Shown here piece after piece: positions 1 through 8,706 of a DNA stretch of 64,000 bases; the first letter of the stretch is position 1; the number at the start of each line of letters is the position of its first letter. Position numbers and translations under genes: made by a program. Origin of the DNA: Gammaproteobacteria bacterium (GTDB lineage: Bacteria > Pseudomonadota > Gammaproteobacteria > Pseudomonadales > Azotimanducaceae); contig VXYV01000106.1 in NCBI GenBank assembly GCA_009845835.1, forward strand, positions 1 through 64,000, in the 5' to 3' direction. A model generated the notes under the pieces. That model saw only the letters and a program-made list of their open reading frames with translations, was not told where the DNA came from and did not search any database.

Positions 1-2
1 TT

Positions 3-143
3 CAAGCAAAAATACTCCAACAGCTTCAAGACCCGTATGTGCGGCTGGCGGTACGGCTGCAAGCGGCCTTCGGCTTGCGCCGTGAAGAAGCGATGGTGTG
101 TCGTTTCGTGTGTTCTAGGGCGTTTATGAATGTCGTTTATTAA
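3..143 (+). pseudogene. tyrosine-recombinase (integrase) fragment, cut by the window edge
   Basis: The frame starting at base 3 is open to a TAA at 141-143 and reads like the core of a phage/ICE-type integrase. The segment DPYVRLAVRLQAAFGLRREE resembles the helix that precedes the catalytic region in this family. After about residue 32 the family pattern is lost and the frame stops, with no catalytic R-H-R-Y residues, so this is a truncated remnant or the broken end of a larger gene that lies to the left. Family assignment is from memory of the motif only. Confidence 0.5.
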
Positions 144-235
144 GCAAAATGGTAAAAATATGATCACAGCAGCTTCAATCTCCGCAAGACGGTTTTCTTA
201 TAAATTCAAGCAACAATAGTTGATTTGCTATCGCA

Positions 236-544
236 ATGACGCTTAACCTTCCTCCTCGCCCTCTCCCCGAACTTTTAAAACTACGGAAATCTTTTCATGG
301 CAGTACAGATGAGGATCATCGAGAATGGATAGAGACCAATAACATTACGGCGGAAGAATTAGGTATGTTGGCCAATGCTGCAAAAAGCAAACGAAATGAA
401 ACCGGTAAACCATTGCCTCTTTTTCCATTGGAAATGTTTGCAGTTCCCACTGAAATACCTAGAACAGCACTCTTCAAAACTAGGCGACGAGGACCAAGGA
501 AACCAATTATGTACGTCCGGGGATTCCTCAGTCACTTAGTGTAA
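236..544 (+). CDS. hypothetical protein, doubtful
   Basis: An open frame of 102 codons starting with ATG, with no clear Shine-Dalgarno sequence. The protein is hydrophilic, has a proline-rich start and a basic end (KTRRRGPRKP), and shows no signal peptide, membrane segment or recognised motif. It lies between an integrase remnant and lpxA, a place where gene debris is expected. Codon use is not obviously foreign, which is the only positive argument for it. It may be a remnant of a mobile element or a chance ORF. Confidence 0.3.
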   Translation: MTLNLPPRPLPELLKLRKSFHGSTDEDHREWIETNNITAEELGMLANAAKSKRNETGKPLPLFPLEMFAVPTEIPRTALFKTRRRGPRKPIMYVRGFLSHLV

Positions 545-656
545 CTCCGTTCTCAACATACTTTAGAAATACAAGAAATCAGGGAAAGAAATGTATAGAA
601 CCGATAGCAGATTCAATATTCATTCCAGCCACGTGAAATTGGTTTACACCCACTCT

Positions 657-1472
657 TTACTCACTAGTATTGAGATCGAGAGTTGCTGTATCCGGTCGAG
701 CTAAACCTCGATGAGATTCGTCTATAAATCCCAACATCGTTTGAATATGAGGTTTGTTACCTAAAGTTTCTAAGACTTTTTTTACAGCCACTTCTAACCG
801 TTGCTCGCGCAAAAATAAGGTCCTGAAAGCTCGTCGAACTTCTAGTATCTCTTCGTCGGAATATCCTACTCGTTGCATACCTACACGGTTTACCACTCGC
901 ATACTAGCTGGTGCACCTTCGGCGATTGTAAACGGTAACACATCTTGTGTCACTCTCGCTAATCCAGCGACTAACGCAGTCGTTCCAATCCGACAAAACT
1001 GATGGATACCACAAAGGCCTCCAATATTCGCGTAGTCTCCTATATAAACATGCCCACCAAGTGTAGCTCCGTGTGACAAAATCACACGATTACCTACTTC
1101 ACAATTATGGGCGATATGAGAGTGCGCTAACAATGCACAATCATTACCCACGGTTGTAGAAGATTCAACTGCAGTACCGCTGTGGATACTAACAAACTCG
1201 CGAATTAAGTTTCGAGAACCGATCTTTGTATAGCTCGTAGAACCTTGAACGTATTTGAGATCTTGTGACTGGACCCCAAGGGTCGCGAATGGAAAAATAA
1301 CACAGTCTTCGCCTACTTCCGTAAAACCATCGACAACGACATGTGATTGTAAATTGGTGCGCGCTCCGATTTTTACGTTTTCTCCAATCGTACAAAACGG
1401 CCCAATGACGCATTCTTCTCCAATCTGTGCTTTGGGATGAACTACCGCTAATTTATCGATGCGAATTGACAT
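657..1472 (-). CDS. lpxA: acyl-ACP--UDP-N-acetylglucosamine O-acyltransferase
   Basis: LpxA transfers the 3-hydroxyacyl chain from acyl-carrier protein to UDP-GlcNAc, the first step of lipid A synthesis in the cytoplasm. The 271-residue protein is built of left-handed beta-helix hexapeptide repeats (for example IGEECVIGPFCTIGENVKIG) followed by a helical C-terminal domain, as in the family (about 262 residues). The catalytic histidine is visible in HSHIAHNC (His122, equivalent to E. coli His125). An upstream in-frame ATG at 1511 would add 13 residues; the start at 1472 (MSIRIDKLAVVHPKA) fits the family better. The usual neighbours lpxD, fabZ and lpxB are not in the window, so the gene stands alone here. 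A nonsugar-nucleotide specificity variant cannot be excluded from sequence alone. Confidence 0.9.
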   Translation of the reverse strand: MSIRIDKLAVVHPKAQIGEECVIGPFCTIGENVKIGARTNLQSHVVVDGFTEVGEDCVIFPFATLGVQSQDLKYVQGSTSYTKIGSRNLIREFVSIHSGTAVESSTTVGNDCALLAHSHIAHNCEVGNRVILSHGATLGGHVYIGDYANIGGLCGIHQFCRIGTTALVAGLARVTQDVLPFTIAEGAPASMRVVNRVGMQRVGYSDEEILEVRRAFRTLFLREQRLEVAVKKVLETLGNKPHIQTMLGFIDESHRGLARPDTATLDLNTSE

Positions 1473-1650
1473 AAATTCTTGAGTCGAGAAAGAAAGACTG
1501 TGAAAAATCAAAGATTCTAACGAACACCATGAATCTACACGTTAAATCATGTCTAGCAATCGACGTGAGGTCTATTTCATCAATTGTTTTTGGTCGTCCG
1601 ACAATAGTAGTAGAATTTAGGTGTTCTGTTCTATCGAGCACAAAACGTAA

Positions 1651-2418
1651 TTGCCCATTCAGACTTACACATTACTTTTCGTCTTAGTTAGTTTACCCGT
1701 AAACATTGCTGGAGATACGGAAGATCAAAACGCATTCGATGCCACAACACTGTTAACAAACGCCGTTGAGTTAACCCGTGGTTCAAGTTCACATGCAGAG
1801 ATAGAAATGACAATACATCGTCCTGAATGGACCCGCAGCTCCTCGTTCGAAACGTGGACACAAGGTCTTGACAAAGCACTCATACGGTTTATAACTCCGC
1901 CGCGCGATGCAGGAAATGCAACTTTAAAAAATGGCGATCGCATGTGGACCTATTCGCCCAAGGTTCGCAGAACCATTAGGTTACCTAGTTCAATGATGTC
2001 CCAAAATTGGGCAGGTTCCGATTTTTCATACTCTGACTTATCTCAATCAGATGAGATTCTGACGCAATACTCCCATGAAATTATCTCAACAAGAGTCGAG
2101 GAAAATTACAAAATATACACGATTGAGGCTACTCCAAAAGAAAACTCCCCGGTCGTTTGGGGTAAAGAGGTACTAGATATTCGAGCCGACTATATCATTC
2201 TCAAACACAGCTTCTTCGATCAATCGCGCGAACTAGTCAAAACCATTCAGACTCTAGAAATTGCAGAACTTGGAGGACGAACTATGCCTATTCGAATGCG
2301 GGTATCTTCTAAGGATGAACCCGAAAAATGGACGGAGATTCGGTATGAGAAAGCAGAATTTGACATCGAAATCGATGACAATAAATTTTCCTTGTTTTCG
2401 CTACGTAGTTCAAATTAA
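1651..2418 (+). CDS. outer membrane lipoprotein-sorting protein, LolA-like
   Basis: A 255-residue exported protein with an N-terminal signal peptide (hydrophobic residues about 6-20, cleavage near residue 21). It has the pattern of the LolA-like family that accompanies MacB/LolCDE-type exporters, including the stretch around YSPKVRRTIRLPSSMMSQNW. Such proteins adopt the half-barrel LolA fold and are thought to carry a lipid or lipoprotein across the periplasm. The start is a TTG, the only start giving an intact signal peptide. It heads a five-gene run with two permeases, an ATPase and an outer-membrane protein, which suggests the periplasmic step of one envelope transport system. The cargo is unknown. 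Confidence 0.75.
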   Translation: MPIQTYTLLFVLVSLPVNIAGDTEDQNAFDATTLLTNAVELTRGSSSHAEIEMTIHRPEWTRSSSFETWTQGLDKALIRFITPPRDAGNATLKNGDRMWTYSPKVRRTIRLPSSMMSQNWAGSDFSYSDLSQSDEILTQYSHEIISTRVEENYKIYTIEATPKENSPVVWGKEVLDIRADYIILKHSFFDQSRELVKTIQTLEIAELGGRTMPIRMRVSSKDEPEKWTEIRYEKAEFDIEIDDNKFSLFSLRSSN

Positions 2419-2469
2419 AAGTATTGCAACACTTTTTCGTCCAGTCAAATTAAGCAAAGTTCTTAACTT

Positions 2470-3693
2470 ATGTACTTAGCCCGGATCGCATGGCGAAATC
2501 TTTGGCGAAATAAACGGCGGACTTTGCTCACCTGCGGAGCACTAGCCTTCGCGATGTTATTGATTCAAGTAGGAATGTCCTTCCAAGCTGGAAGTTATGG
2601 ACCAATGATCGAACTCGGTACCAAATTTAGCAGTGGTCACTTACAGATTGTTCATCCTGACGTTGACGACTTTCCATTGATTGAGCAGACCATAACGCAA
2701 CCAGACCAGCTACGTGGAGAATTGCAAAAACTTGCTCACATCGACGAGATTGGATTTCGTGTCGAAACTTTTGCACTAATCAATCACGGTGAAAAGAGTT
2801 TTGGGGCACTTGTCGTCGGAGTTGAACCATCCATCGAACCACAAATTTCACTACTACCTAATCATATACTTGGGGGACAATATCTACCCACATACAACGA
2901 AGCGTACATTGGTAGCGCTCTTGCACGTAATTTAGATGTAACGATTGGAGACGAACTCGTGATACTAGGATCCGATCGATTGGGTAGTGTTGCAGCAACC
3001 ATCGTATTAGTTGGTGGGATTTTCGAAAGTGGTAATACCGAACTTGATCGCACGATCGTCCACGTACCGATTGAATTGTTCAACGAAGTTTTCGAGATGT
3101 CCGATGCCATCCATCGAGTAGTCATAATGGTCAGCAACCCCTTAGCAATGAAGGGGGTTGAACGCGACATTAACCACTTATTGAAACCAGATCAGAAATT
3201 ACGAAACTGGCAGGAACTAATGCCGGAAATTAACGAGAGTATTACTCTAGATCGTATTAGTAACGGAATTGTTTATGGCGTGTTAATCGTCATTGTGGTA
3301 CTTTCGATTGCTAATACCTTCACAATGACAATGTTCGAACGAACGCGAGAGTTTGGAATTCTGCGTGCCTTAGGGATGCAAAACCCATCTATATTCGCGA
3401 TGTTTTCGTTCGAGTCTTTTTTCATGTGGTTAGTCGGGTCAACTATTGGTTTGGGACTCAGCCTTGCTGTGATACTCCCACTTTCGAAGTATGGAATCGC
3501 CCTAAGTTCTACTACGATGGAGGAACTTGTTGGGCAATTCTTCCTACCCGATCGAATATACGCATCCATTGATTTACAGGTATTAATAGTTGCCCCGATC
3601 GCACTTGGAATTGGTATCGTTTTATCATCTTGTCTTGCCGGGACGAGACTGTATCGAGTTCCACTACTAAATGCTCTCCGTTTCCGAGAGTAA
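2470..3693 (+). CDS. FtsX/LolE-type ABC transporter permease
   Basis: A 407-residue MacB/LolC-type permease: one N-terminal membrane segment after the basic RNLWRNKRRT motif, a large periplasmic domain (about residues 50-260), then three C-terminal membrane segments of the FtsX fold containing FERTREFGILRALGM. These permeases extract lipoproteins or other amphiphiles from the outer leaflet of the inner membrane. It lies 51 bp after the LolA-like gene and overlaps the next permease gene, consistent with a heterodimeric membrane unit. It could be a true LolC/LolE or a paralogous exporter for another cargo; the dedicated partner genes favour the second. Confidence 0.8.
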   Translation: MYLARIAWRNLWRNKRRTLLTCGALAFAMLLIQVGMSFQAGSYGPMIELGTKFSSGHLQIVHPDVDDFPLIEQTITQPDQLRGELQKLAHIDEIGFRVETFALINHGEKSFGALVVGVEPSIEPQISLLPNHILGGQYLPTYNEAYIGSALARNLDVTIGDELVILGSDRLGSVAATIVLVGGIFESGNTELDRTIVHVPIELFNEVFEMSDAIHRVVIMVSNPLAMKGVERDINHLLKPDQKLRNWQELMPEINESITLDRISNGIVYGVLIVIVVLSIANTFTMTMFERTREFGILRALGMQNPSIFAMFSFESFFMWLVGSTIGLGLSLAVILPLSKYGIALSSTTMEELVGQFFLPDRIYASIDLQVLIVAPIALGIGIVLSSCLAGTRLYRVPLLNALRFRE

Positions 3694-4921
3694 ATCCGTG
3701 TTTGAAAAGATCAAGTTATTGCTAGCGTTGAGTACGCGAAACTTATGGCGTCAAAAACGGCGTAATTCAGTGTTGTTGATTGCAATCATTATTGCTGTAA
3801 GTGGGGTTATCGTATTGAACAGCCTTATCCGTGGCATGCAAACTCAGATGGTGGAACAAGCAGTTAGTGGGTTATCAGCCCATATCAATATTCAGTCGGC
3901 GAAATTTCGTGATGATCCGTGGGTAGGTCATGGTTTTATCGAAGACAGCAGCAAACTTGACGACTTATTTTTAAAACAACGAACATTACGGGGATGGACA
4001 ACACGACTACACACTCCTGTCGTTGTTATGTCCGAACGAGAAACACGAGGTGCATTCTTGGTCGGAATTGATCCCGAACGCGAATCAATTTCCTTCATAA
4101 ACGATTTACACATTGAAGGGTTAACTCTCACCAGAACGCTGGACAACTCGGTCATTATCGGGCGCGCTCTGTTCGATCAACTAAGAACGAAGTTAGGTCA
4201 TAGGATCGTTGTCACTTTACAAAACGTCCAAGGCATATCACAAGACATAGGTTTCAGGATATCCGGCGTATACGATGCCGACAGAAACGGGATCGAAAAA
4301 CAATACATCTTTACTGGAAAACGTGCGTTACAACAGCTACTCGATACAACGTTGATCAGTGAAATCGCGATTCGATTTCAGTCTGAAAAAGACGCACAAC
4401 AAGCACAAAATTTCATCGTCGCTGCTTTTCCGGACCTCGATGTTGCCACCTGGCAACAACTCAATCCCCTAAGTGCTTTCATGTTCGAAATTGTCGATGT
4501 CGTCATCTTCATTTGGTTGTGTATTGTGTTGCTCACACTGGTATTTGGCTTGCTCAATTCTCTGTTGACGGCTGTACTCGAAAGAAAACGTGAGATTGGA
4601 ATAGTGCGCGCCGTCGGATTACGATCCAGTATGGTTCTTGCTCAGATCATGCTAGAATCTGTGCTCTTAATGGTCCTCGGCATCGTGATCGGATTGTTAT
4701 TCGCTTTTCTCTTTTTGTTTTGGATACATGAAGGTATCGATTTAAGTATGTTCGCGGCCGGGGTTGAACTCATGAATCTTTCACCAAAAATAGTGCCAGC
4801 CTTGCAATTACGTGACGTTGTACTAGTGGTTGGTACCTCGTTATTGTTGGCCGTGTTTGCGAGTCTGTTGCCAGCATACCGATCGGCCCGAATCAACCCT
4901 ATCGAGGCTATTCGAAGTTAG
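3671..4921 (+). CDS. FtsX/LolE-type ABC transporter permease, second subunit
   Basis: A 416-residue homologue of the preceding permease, with the same layout: RNLWRQKRRN motif and N-terminal membrane segment, periplasmic domain, and three C-terminal membrane segments with LERKREIGIVRAVGL. The ATG at 3671 overlaps the previous gene by 23 bp; an in-frame GTG at 3698, 5 bp after the upstream stop, is an equally reasonable start. The two permeases probably form a heterodimer driven by the ATPase encoded 6 bp downstream. Paralogy of the two subunits is seen directly in the shared motifs; the function is inferred from the cassette. Confidence 0.8.
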   Translation: MLSVSESKSVFEKIKLLLALSTRNLWRQKRRNSVLLIAIIIAVSGVIVLNSLIRGMQTQMVEQAVSGLSAHINIQSAKFRDDPWVGHGFIEDSSKLDDLFLKQRTLRGWTTRLHTPVVVMSERETRGAFLVGIDPERESISFINDLHIEGLTLTRTLDNSVIIGRALFDQLRTKLGHRIVVTLQNVQGISQDIGFRISGVYDADRNGIEKQYIFTGKRALQQLLDTTLISEIAIRFQSEKDAQQAQNFIVAAFPDLDVATWQQLNPLSAFMFEIVDVVIFIWLCIVLLTLVFGLLNSLLTAVLERKREIGIVRAVGLRSSMVLAQIMLESVLLMVLGIVIGLLFAFLFLFWIHEGIDLSMFAAGVELMNLSPKIVPALQLRDVVLVVGTSLLLAVFASLLPAYRSARINPIEAIRS

Positions 4922-4926
4922 GATAC

Positions 4927-5625
4927 GTGAAATCCAACTCACATACGCTGATTCGTTTTGATACTGTTTCGAGAGTTTACGGTCGGGACGCTACTTTGGT
5001 CCACGCGTTACACCAGGTGTCAGTCGAAATTACATCGGAAGAATTCACTGCCATAGTTGGACCGTCTGGCTGTGGTAAATCTACCATGCTACAACTCATG
5101 GGATTACTAGATCAACCGACTGACGGTCAAGTGTATTTCGAAGGTTGCTCAACAACAACTCTGAAATCTCGGCAACTCGCTGACCTTCGTCTCCACAAAA
5201 TCGGTTTCGTTTTTCAAGACTTTAACCTAATACCAGTGTTGTCTGCAATTGAAAACATTGAATTTCCGCTTCAATTACAAGGAACATCTGGGAAAATTCG
5301 CCGAAAGAGAGCCTATGATTTACTCGCAAAATTAGACATCGAAGATATTGCGAATCGAAGACCGTCCGATATGTCTGGTGGTCAACAGCAACGAGTCGCA
5401 ATTGCACGTGCCCTCGTGAGTGACCCGGTCATTCTTATCGCGGATGAACCGAGTGCTAACCTGGACTCGCAAACCACTCAAGATCTTTGTGATCTCCTGA
5501 GGACCGTCAATCAAGATTTTGCCATCACGATAGCCGTCGCATCTCACGATCCACTCGTCATGGAATACGCCCGTAGAAGAATACACCTACTAGACGGACG
5601 CATCAATAAGGATGAACAAGTATGA
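4927..5625 (+). CDS. LolD/MacB-type ABC transporter ATP-binding protein
   Basis: A 232-residue ABC ATPase with a Walker A motif (GPSGCGKST, about residues 42-50), Q-loop, signature MSGGQQQRVAIARALV, Walker B ILIADEPSANLD and switch histidine in ASHD. This is the LolD/MacB subfamily that energises FtsX-type permeases from the cytoplasm. The start is GTG, 6 bp after the second permease; the stop overlaps the next gene by 4 bp (ATGA). All catalytic motifs are intact, so the transporter should be active. Confidence 0.88.
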   Translation: MKSNSHTLIRFDTVSRVYGRDATLVHALHQVSVEITSEEFTAIVGPSGCGKSTMLQLMGLLDQPTDGQVYFEGCSTTTLKSRQLADLRLHKIGFVFQDFNLIPVLSAIENIEFPLQLQGTSGKIRRKRAYDLLAKLDIEDIANRRPSDMSGGQQQRVAIARALVSDPVILIADEPSANLDSQTTQDLCDLLRTVNQDFAITIAVASHDPLVMEYARRRIHLLDGRINKDEQV

Positions 5626-6824
5626 AATACATTCTTCGTATCGGCGCCGTGATTCTCCTCTTTAACTGCTTTCCCAATTATGGTGAAGTTAATTTTCGTT
5701 TGAATCTAGGTTCAGAGCTAAGTGTATTGGATTCTGAGCACTATTGGCAATGGGTTTTTCAACGCGATTACTCTTTCACCAATCGTTTCGACATTCGAGT
5801 TATGTTTGAAGAAGGATTTGGTAACTGGCGTTGGGATGTTCACGGTATCGTAAGAACGGAGATCGGTGATCGATTTCAAACTAATACGAAACGAACGAGC
5901 GTTTCTCAAAGATACTTTGACCTTAGAAGCGAGTTCGATCGAGGTTCTCGACATCAGGCTTTTGCCGAAATTGACCGTTTGAGTTGTACGTATCAGAACT
6001 CAACCTGGCGGTTTTCGCTCGGTCGCTTTCCCACAACCTGGGGACGCGGCTTGGTCTTTCACCCCAACGACCTTTACAACAGTTACTCACCACTCTCGGT
6101 CGATCGCATGTACAAAGTCAGCAACGACGGAGTTCTATTCGAAAAATTCTTTCAAAATAACTGGGAACTGCATGTACTGTCTATCACTCGCCAGCAAGAA
6201 TCAAACTCTACTACAAACGCGGTCCGTGTATATGTTCCAGTTGCAAACAACGAATTTGATTTCTTTTACTCAAAACATTTCGAAGATACAGTTAACGGGT
6301 TCTCGTTCGCTGTACCGATTCGACAACTTATCTTACGTTTCGACTACGCACGAACATGCTCAGCGGAAAAGCAGTGTTATGTATCAAGCACTTTGAATTT
6401 CGATTTTAGTTTTGACCTAAACGGAACCCCTGCATACGCTTTTGCGGAATACTTCTATCAAGATGTGGGTACCAAACATAAGTTCCGACTCACCACGAAA
6501 TTCTCTGAGATGCTTAACAAACAACTGGACCGAGGGGAAACGCATACAGTTGCTCGTGATTCACTGGCGATGGGAGGAATGGTAAACTGGCATCCACTGT
6601 GGAATCAGTCACTTGTAGTGATCGCTAACCTACACGATTCGAGCAAACTTCTGCAAACTCATGTTTCATATAGTCTATCGAATTCAATTAGTGTAGTTTC
6701 TGGAATGCGATTTCCGTTCGCAGATGTCCACACTGAATACGGGAAGAAATTGGTTGATCCAACTTTTTCTACTCATGTTGGGGGTGAATCCGTAATATTT
6801 TTCGAGATTTACTATTTTCGATAG
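5622..6824 (+). CDS. predicted outer-membrane beta-barrel protein of the ABC cassette
   Basis: A 400-residue protein with a signal peptide (cleavage near residue 21). The rest is rich in alternating aromatic/polar strands ending in a terminal phenylalanine-type strand (VIFFEIYYFR), as expected for an outer-membrane beta-barrel. No named family was recognised. It overlaps the ATPase gene by 4 bp, so it is translationally coupled to the transporter. The natural reading is that it is the outer-membrane acceptor or a partner of the LolA-like carrier. A periplasmic beta-rich protein is an alternative. Confidence 0.6.
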   Translation: MKYILRIGAVILLFNCFPNYGEVNFRLNLGSELSVLDSEHYWQWVFQRDYSFTNRFDIRVMFEEGFGNWRWDVHGIVRTEIGDRFQTNTKRTSVSQRYFDLRSEFDRGSRHQAFAEIDRLSCTYQNSTWRFSLGRFPTTWGRGLVFHPNDLYNSYSPLSVDRMYKVSNDGVLFEKFFQNNWELHVLSITRQQESNSTTNAVRVYVPVANNEFDFFYSKHFEDTVNGFSFAVPIRQLILRFDYARTCSAEKQCYVSSTLNFDFSFDLNGTPAYAFAEYFYQDVGTKHKFRLTTKFSEMLNKQLDRGETHTVARDSLAMGGMVNWHPLWNQSLVVIANLHDSSKLLQTHVSYSLSNSISVVSGMRFPFADVHTEYGKKLVDPTFSTHVGGESVIFFEIYYFR

Positions 6825-6854
6825 TTAACCAATCCACTAGAACCAGGAGATTAC

Positions 6855-8576
6855 ATGACAAAAATCTTTAGAGCGGCATTAACAATCTTAGTCGTAATTA
6901 CCTTCGTATATTCGGTACTGATTACTGCGAATGAAGTTTCTTCTTCTCTCGGTGTGGTTTCTAGTCGGTCAGAGTTGGCTTCTCAAGCTGGAATCCAAGC
7001 GTTGGAACAAGGTGGAAATGCGATTGATGCAGCAGTTGCTACCGCGTTTACGCTCGCCGTCACTTATCCGGCAGCAGGCAATCTCGGTGGTGGTGGATTC
7101 ATGGTAGTTTATCTTGCGGATGGTTCGTCTTATGCACTGGATTTTCGCGAGATGGCCCCCGCTGCTGCTACCCGAGACATGTTTCTCGACGAGAATGGTG
7201 ACTATGACTCGGAACGCGCCTTGCGTAGTCGCATGTCGAGCGGGGTACCCGGTTCGGTCGCTGGCCTTCTGGCCGCACAAGACAAGCTAGGTAAACTTGA
7301 CCGACAAGCTGTGCTTGCCGAAGCGATACGACTTGCCGAAAATGGCTTTCAACTGCCCGACGACATTGCTAAAAGAATACGAGATCGCCGAGATGTTTGG
7401 CTAAGGTCTGAGGGTTCTAAACAGGTTTTTCTGAAACTCGATAACGAAGAGTACTTGGACTACAACGCGAGTGAATTATTCGTCCAAACTGATCTTGCAA
7501 CGACTCTTAAAAGAATTTCAAAAGAAGGAACAAAGGGGTTTTACGAGGGAGAAACAGCCGATCTAATAGTTGCAGAAATGCAACGCGGTAACGGGTTAAT
7601 TAGCCACGGCGACCTCAAGCGATACACTTCAGTTTGGCGAGAACCAGTGCATGGAACTTATCGCGATTATCAAATCATCTCTATGCCTCCGCCATCTTCC
7701 GGAGGTGTCCTTCTCGTTCAAATGCTAAATATGCTAGAAAGATTCGATGTTGGAGAATTGGGCTTCGGTACCCTTGCAACCATGCACTTGATGAGTGAAG
7801 TTGAACGTCGCGCATACGCCGACCGCGCCACTCATCTAGGTGATTCTGACTTTTATCCGGTCCCTATTGACGAACTTATCGACAAAAAATACGCGTCTAA
7901 ACGAATGGGAAATTTTACCCCGGACAAAGCATCGAAATCAGCAACTATCGAAGCGGGCACAGTTAGCGTCGAGAGTCTAGAAACTACACATTTGTCGGTA
8001 ATCGATCACGAAGGTAATGCAGTTGCCTTGACTACAACCCTCAACTCGGGCTATGGCAATGGTTATGTAGTTGAAGGTGCTGGATTTTTACTTAACAATG
8101 AGATGGACGACTTTTCGGCTAAACCCGGTGAACCCAATCAATTTGGTTTGGTAGGGGCAGAAGCAAATGCAATTGTGCCGCGGAAACGAATGCTCAGTTC
8201 CATGACCCCCACGATTGTCGTCAATAAGGAAGAGGACTACCTATTAGTAACCGGTTCGCCTGGCGGTTCCACCATCATAACAACTGTACTACAGGTTGTT
8301 GTTAACAGTATCGATCACAAAATGACGTTATATGACGCAGTCGCCTCGCCGAGATTTCACCACCAATGGTTATCAGATCGCATCACTTTAGAACTGCAAG
8401 GTTTTGATCCGGAAATCATTGACGACCTACGTTCGCTTGGTCATGAAACGGTAAATCGTACCACCATAGGAGACGCAAACTCTGCCCAGAAAATTGGCAA
8501 CATGATCATTGGTGTAAGTGACCCACGTAATGAGGGTCGCGCCGTAGGTCTCGAGAATACTCAAAATTCTCAGTGA
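6855..8576 (+). CDS. ggt: gamma-glutamyltransferase
   Basis: Periplasmic gamma-glutamyltranspeptidase/glutathione hydrolase, an Ntn-hydrolase that cleaves itself into two subunits. It has a signal peptide, the N-terminal GGGGFMVVY-type motif, and the cleavage site before Thr377 in LETTHLSVIDHEGNAV; Thr377 becomes the nucleophile. The oxyanion/substrate motif SSMTPT and the glycine-rich GSPGGSTI are also present. Length (573 residues) is normal. A ribosome-binding site (CAGGAG) lies before the ATG. It follows the envelope cassette by 30 bp and may be co-transcribed; a probable terminator lies 60 bp after its stop. It would let the cell recover amino acids from extracellular glutathione. Confidence 0.92.
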   Translation: MTKIFRAALTILVVITFVYSVLITANEVSSSLGVVSSRSELASQAGIQALEQGGNAIDAAVATAFTLAVTYPAAGNLGGGGFMVVYLADGSSYALDFREMAPAAATRDMFLDENGDYDSERALRSRMSSGVPGSVAGLLAAQDKLGKLDRQAVLAEAIRLAENGFQLPDDIAKRIRDRRDVWLRSEGSKQVFLKLDNEEYLDYNASELFVQTDLATTLKRISKEGTKGFYEGETADLIVAEMQRGNGLISHGDLKRYTSVWREPVHGTYRDYQIISMPPPSSGGVLLVQMLNMLERFDVGELGFGTLATMHLMSEVERRAYADRATHLGDSDFYPVPIDELIDKKYASKRMGNFTPDKASKSATIEAGTVSVESLETTHLSVIDHEGNAVALTTTLNSGYGNGYVVEGAGFLLNNEMDDFSAKPGEPNQFGLVGAEANAIVPRKRMLSSMTPTIVVNKEEDYLLVTGSPGGSTIITTVLQVVVNSIDHKMTLYDAVASPRFHHQWLSDRITLELQGFDPEIIDDLRSLGHETVNRTTIGDANSAQKIGNMIIGVSDPRNEGRAVGLENTQNSQ

Positions 8577-8638
8577 TTCTTCTTAGTGCCTGTTTTCAAT
8601 CAAATTTACCCTACTCTTAAAATATTCGAATCTGACGG

Positions 8639-8668
8639 AACCGATCAAACTTGGTATTTCGGTTTTTT
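8639..8668 (+). terminator. possible Rho-independent terminator after ggt
   Basis: AACCGA and TCGGTT form a 6-bp stem around a 14-nt loop, followed at once by a run of six T. The long loop makes it only moderately convincing. Confidence 0.4.
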
Positions 8669-8706
8669 ATCAGTTCATACTGGATACCCCTCGACTACAC
8701 TGAATT

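Noticed and set aside
754..1440. Plus-strand ORFs over lpxA
   Set aside because: They are reverse-frame shadows of lpxA, which has clear hexapeptide repeats and the catalytic histidine.
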